NCBI GenBank assembly: GCA_964544155.1
Contig: CAZJAH010000024.1
Span: 1-43,034 of the forward strand
Direction of reading: 5' to 3'
Length of the DNA: 43,034 nucleotides
Source of the DNA: CAZJAH01 sp964544155
GTDB taxonomy: Bacteria; Bacteroidota; Ignavibacteria; Kapaibacteriales; UBA2268
Under the pieces are notes generated by a model that did no database searches, had not been told where the DNA came from, and saw only the letters and a program-made list of their open reading frames with translations. The translations under genes and the position numbers were made by a program. The stretch's first letter is position 1; the number at the start of each line of letters is the position of its first letter. Shown piece by piece: positions 41,120-43,034 of this stretch.

Positions 41120-43034
41120 TGGTTTTTAGATCTTTAACTTTGATAATGGTTATTGCGGCTTTATTTTCGGTGAATTCATTTGCCCAGGATATGTTCGAGG
41201 CAAATACCGATAATGCTTCAGTAAAAGCATGGCCTTCGAAACAGCAGGTTTCAGCCGGTGAAGAGTTCTCACTTAAAGTTGATATTGAGATTAAGGGAAA
41301 GTGGTACACCTATGGCTTTGAAGAGCAGATTGGCCCGGATGGCATAGGCCCCAGCCCCACGGAATTTTATTTCTTTCCTGAAGGAAAAATCGAGAAATCA
41401 GGTGATATTAAAGCCCCTGAACCAAGAAATAAATTCGATGAAGGTTTTCAGTTTGATGTTGATTATTACAAAGGTTCATTCACAGTTGAAGTTGCTGTTA
41501 AAGCCCTGGAAGATATTGATTTCAGCAATGAAAAAATCGAAGCAAGCGTTTACATGCAGCTCTGCAAAGATGAAATATGCCTCCCTCCCGCCGATTACAA
41601 AGCGGTGATCGCTTCAGAAACTTATAATCCGGAAAACCTGGAGATAGGAGCGGCAAAAAAAAAGGCCGGAACTAAAGACGAAGAATTAAAATCCGCTGCT
41701 GATGATGAGGAAGAGCCCTCTGAAGCCGGCGGCAAAAACATCTGGGTAACCATACTGATATCAATGGGAGCAGGAGCTGCAGCTCTTTTAACTCCTTGTG
41801 TATTTCCACTGGTACCCATTACAGTATCATTTTTCACACAAAGGTCCGAAAAAGCAAGCAGTAAAGGACTTAGAGACGCTATTGTTTACGCTCTCGGCAT
41901 AGTTTTCACGTTCACTGCGCTCGGCCTTGTGTTCTCACTTGTTTTCGGGGCCAGCGGTATCCAGGAATTGACTGCCAGCCCCTGGGTTAATTTATTTATT
42001 GTGGCCATATTTTTGTTTTTCGGACTGAGCCTGTTAGGCGCTTACGAAATACAAATACCCACATCAATCACAAATAATCTGAATCGAAAAAGCCAGACAG
42101 GCACCGGATTATCAAGCGTGATACTTATGGGTCTGACTTTCTCACTTGCCTCATTCTCATGTACCGGCCCTCTGATAGCAGCCGCACTGGTATCTACTGC
42201 GGAAGGCGACTGGTTCTATCCCATGGTTAGTATGCTAAGCTTTTCGGCAGTGCTGGCAGCGCCCTTCTTCCTGCTTGCATTATTCCCTACAGCGCTAAAA
42301 TCACTGCCTAAAGCAGGCGGATGGATGAATAATGTAAAAGTAGTATTGGGTATGATTGTGCTTGCTGTAACACTCAAATACCTGAATAATGCTCTGCTAA
42401 ATTGGGATGCTGAAATATCCAGAGGTATTTTCCTGGCTTTCTGGATCGGTATCGGACTTCTGACAACCCTGTACATACTCGGCATATTCAGAATGTCACA
42501 CGATACACCTGTCGAAAAGGTTTCAGTAGTAAGAATCTTCTTTGCACTGGTATTCGCTGCATTTACATTCTACCTGCTGTCAGGTTATACCGGCAAGCAG
42601 CTTGGTGAACTGGAGGCTTTTCTTCCGGAACCTGACCAGGCATCACTGGTAGTTGGCGGTACAATGACCAACGCCGCTGATTCCTCCCCCTGGTATGATA
42701 ACTACGAAGAAGCCGTTCAAGCCGCTAAGGAAGAGAATAAGAACATATTTATTGACTTTACCGGTAAATTCTGCACAAACTGTAAGATGATGGAAAGAAC
42801 GGTATTTCCCTTGCCGGAGGTAGCTTCTGAAATGAATGAAATGGTTAAAGTAAAACTCATAACTGATTTGAGAAAGGAGCCTTATATTTCAAATAAGCAA
42901 TTCCAGCTGGAGAAATTCAAAACCATAGCAATTCCTTTTTATGCAATCTTAACTCCTGAAGGTGAAGTCATTGATACCAAATCATATACAAAAAATGCAA
43001 GCGCTTTCGCGGAATTCTTAAGCAAAGGAAGCTA
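41120..43034 (+). CDS. dsbD: Thiol:disulfide interchange protein DsbD (partial, runs off window)
   Basis: 638 codons are visible and the frame is open at the window edge. A signal peptide (to about Ala22) precedes the N-terminal DsbD alpha domain with Cys149 and Cys154 (LCKDEIC). The membrane part (about 205-490) has eight helices with the redox cysteines Cys227 (LTPCVFPL) and Cys348 (SCTGPL). The C-terminal thioredoxin-like domain carries FCTNC (Cys552, Cys555). DsbD moves electrons from cytoplasmic thioredoxin to periplasmic disulfide isomerases and cytochrome maturation proteins. GGGGAGAG lies upstream of the ATG. Only the last few residues are likely to be missing. Confidence 0.95.

Overview
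The window looks like part of a Gram-negative, AT-rich genome from the Bacteroidota/Ignavibacteriota (FCB) side of the bacterial tree. The evidence is a TonB-dependent receptor, several predicted outer-membrane proteins, a DUF4175/DUF4159 pair, DUF3467, bacterial PH-domain proteins and an HprK beside a short hibernation factor. This placement is an inference from gene content. Three runs of exactly 100 N, each bordered by direct repeats, show that this is a scaffolded (probably metagenomic) assembly.

Left part (1-8090, mostly minus strand). A tightly overlapping operon runs flippase, UDP-galactopyranose mutase, HAD-UbiA fusion, DprE1-like oxidase and DprE2-like reductase, with a GT-C type membrane glycosyltransferase just upstream. 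Together these predict lipid-linked D-arabinofuranose plus UDP-galactofuranose, the two precursors of an arabinogalactan-like glycan, in an organism that is not an actinobacterium. Just past the end of this operon, positions 25-131 can fold into a compact multi-stem structure followed by a T-run on the minus strand, possibly an undescribed small RNA.

Middle (8090-25540). First come a TPR protein with a DUF3467 protein, an RlpA-like protein with an unusual hairpin leader, an outer-membrane protein, D-aminoacyl-tRNA deacylase and a TonB receptor with Fur-like upstream motifs. A plus-strand group follows with an SPFH protein, a UmuD-type autoprotease lacking umuC, and ArgD. Minus-strand genes then continue: DUF4175, DUF4159, RsmG, tRNA-Pro(CGG) with a clear promoter and terminator, a DUF6580-like membrane protein, a small hypothetical protein and dihydroorotase.

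Right part (25660-43034). A second set of surface-glycan or glycoprotein genes (GT2, a TMTC-like GT-C fused to TPRs, YfhO-like) is followed by peptide deformylase. Divergently transcribed plus-strand genes follow: MurD, FtsW, two bPH2 proteins, two unknowns, AccD, an outer-membrane protein, a short HPF, HprK and the start of DsbD, which runs off the window.

Several starts were reassigned from ribosome-binding-site evidence, including GTG for the TPR protein and TTG for dihydroorotase and one outer-membrane protein. The strongest candidates for new biology are the arabinofuranose/galactofuranose operon, the structured element at the left edge, two terminator-like hairpins placed directly against start codons, a decayed coding remnant at 6297-6478, and short direct-repeat operator-like arrays in several promoters.
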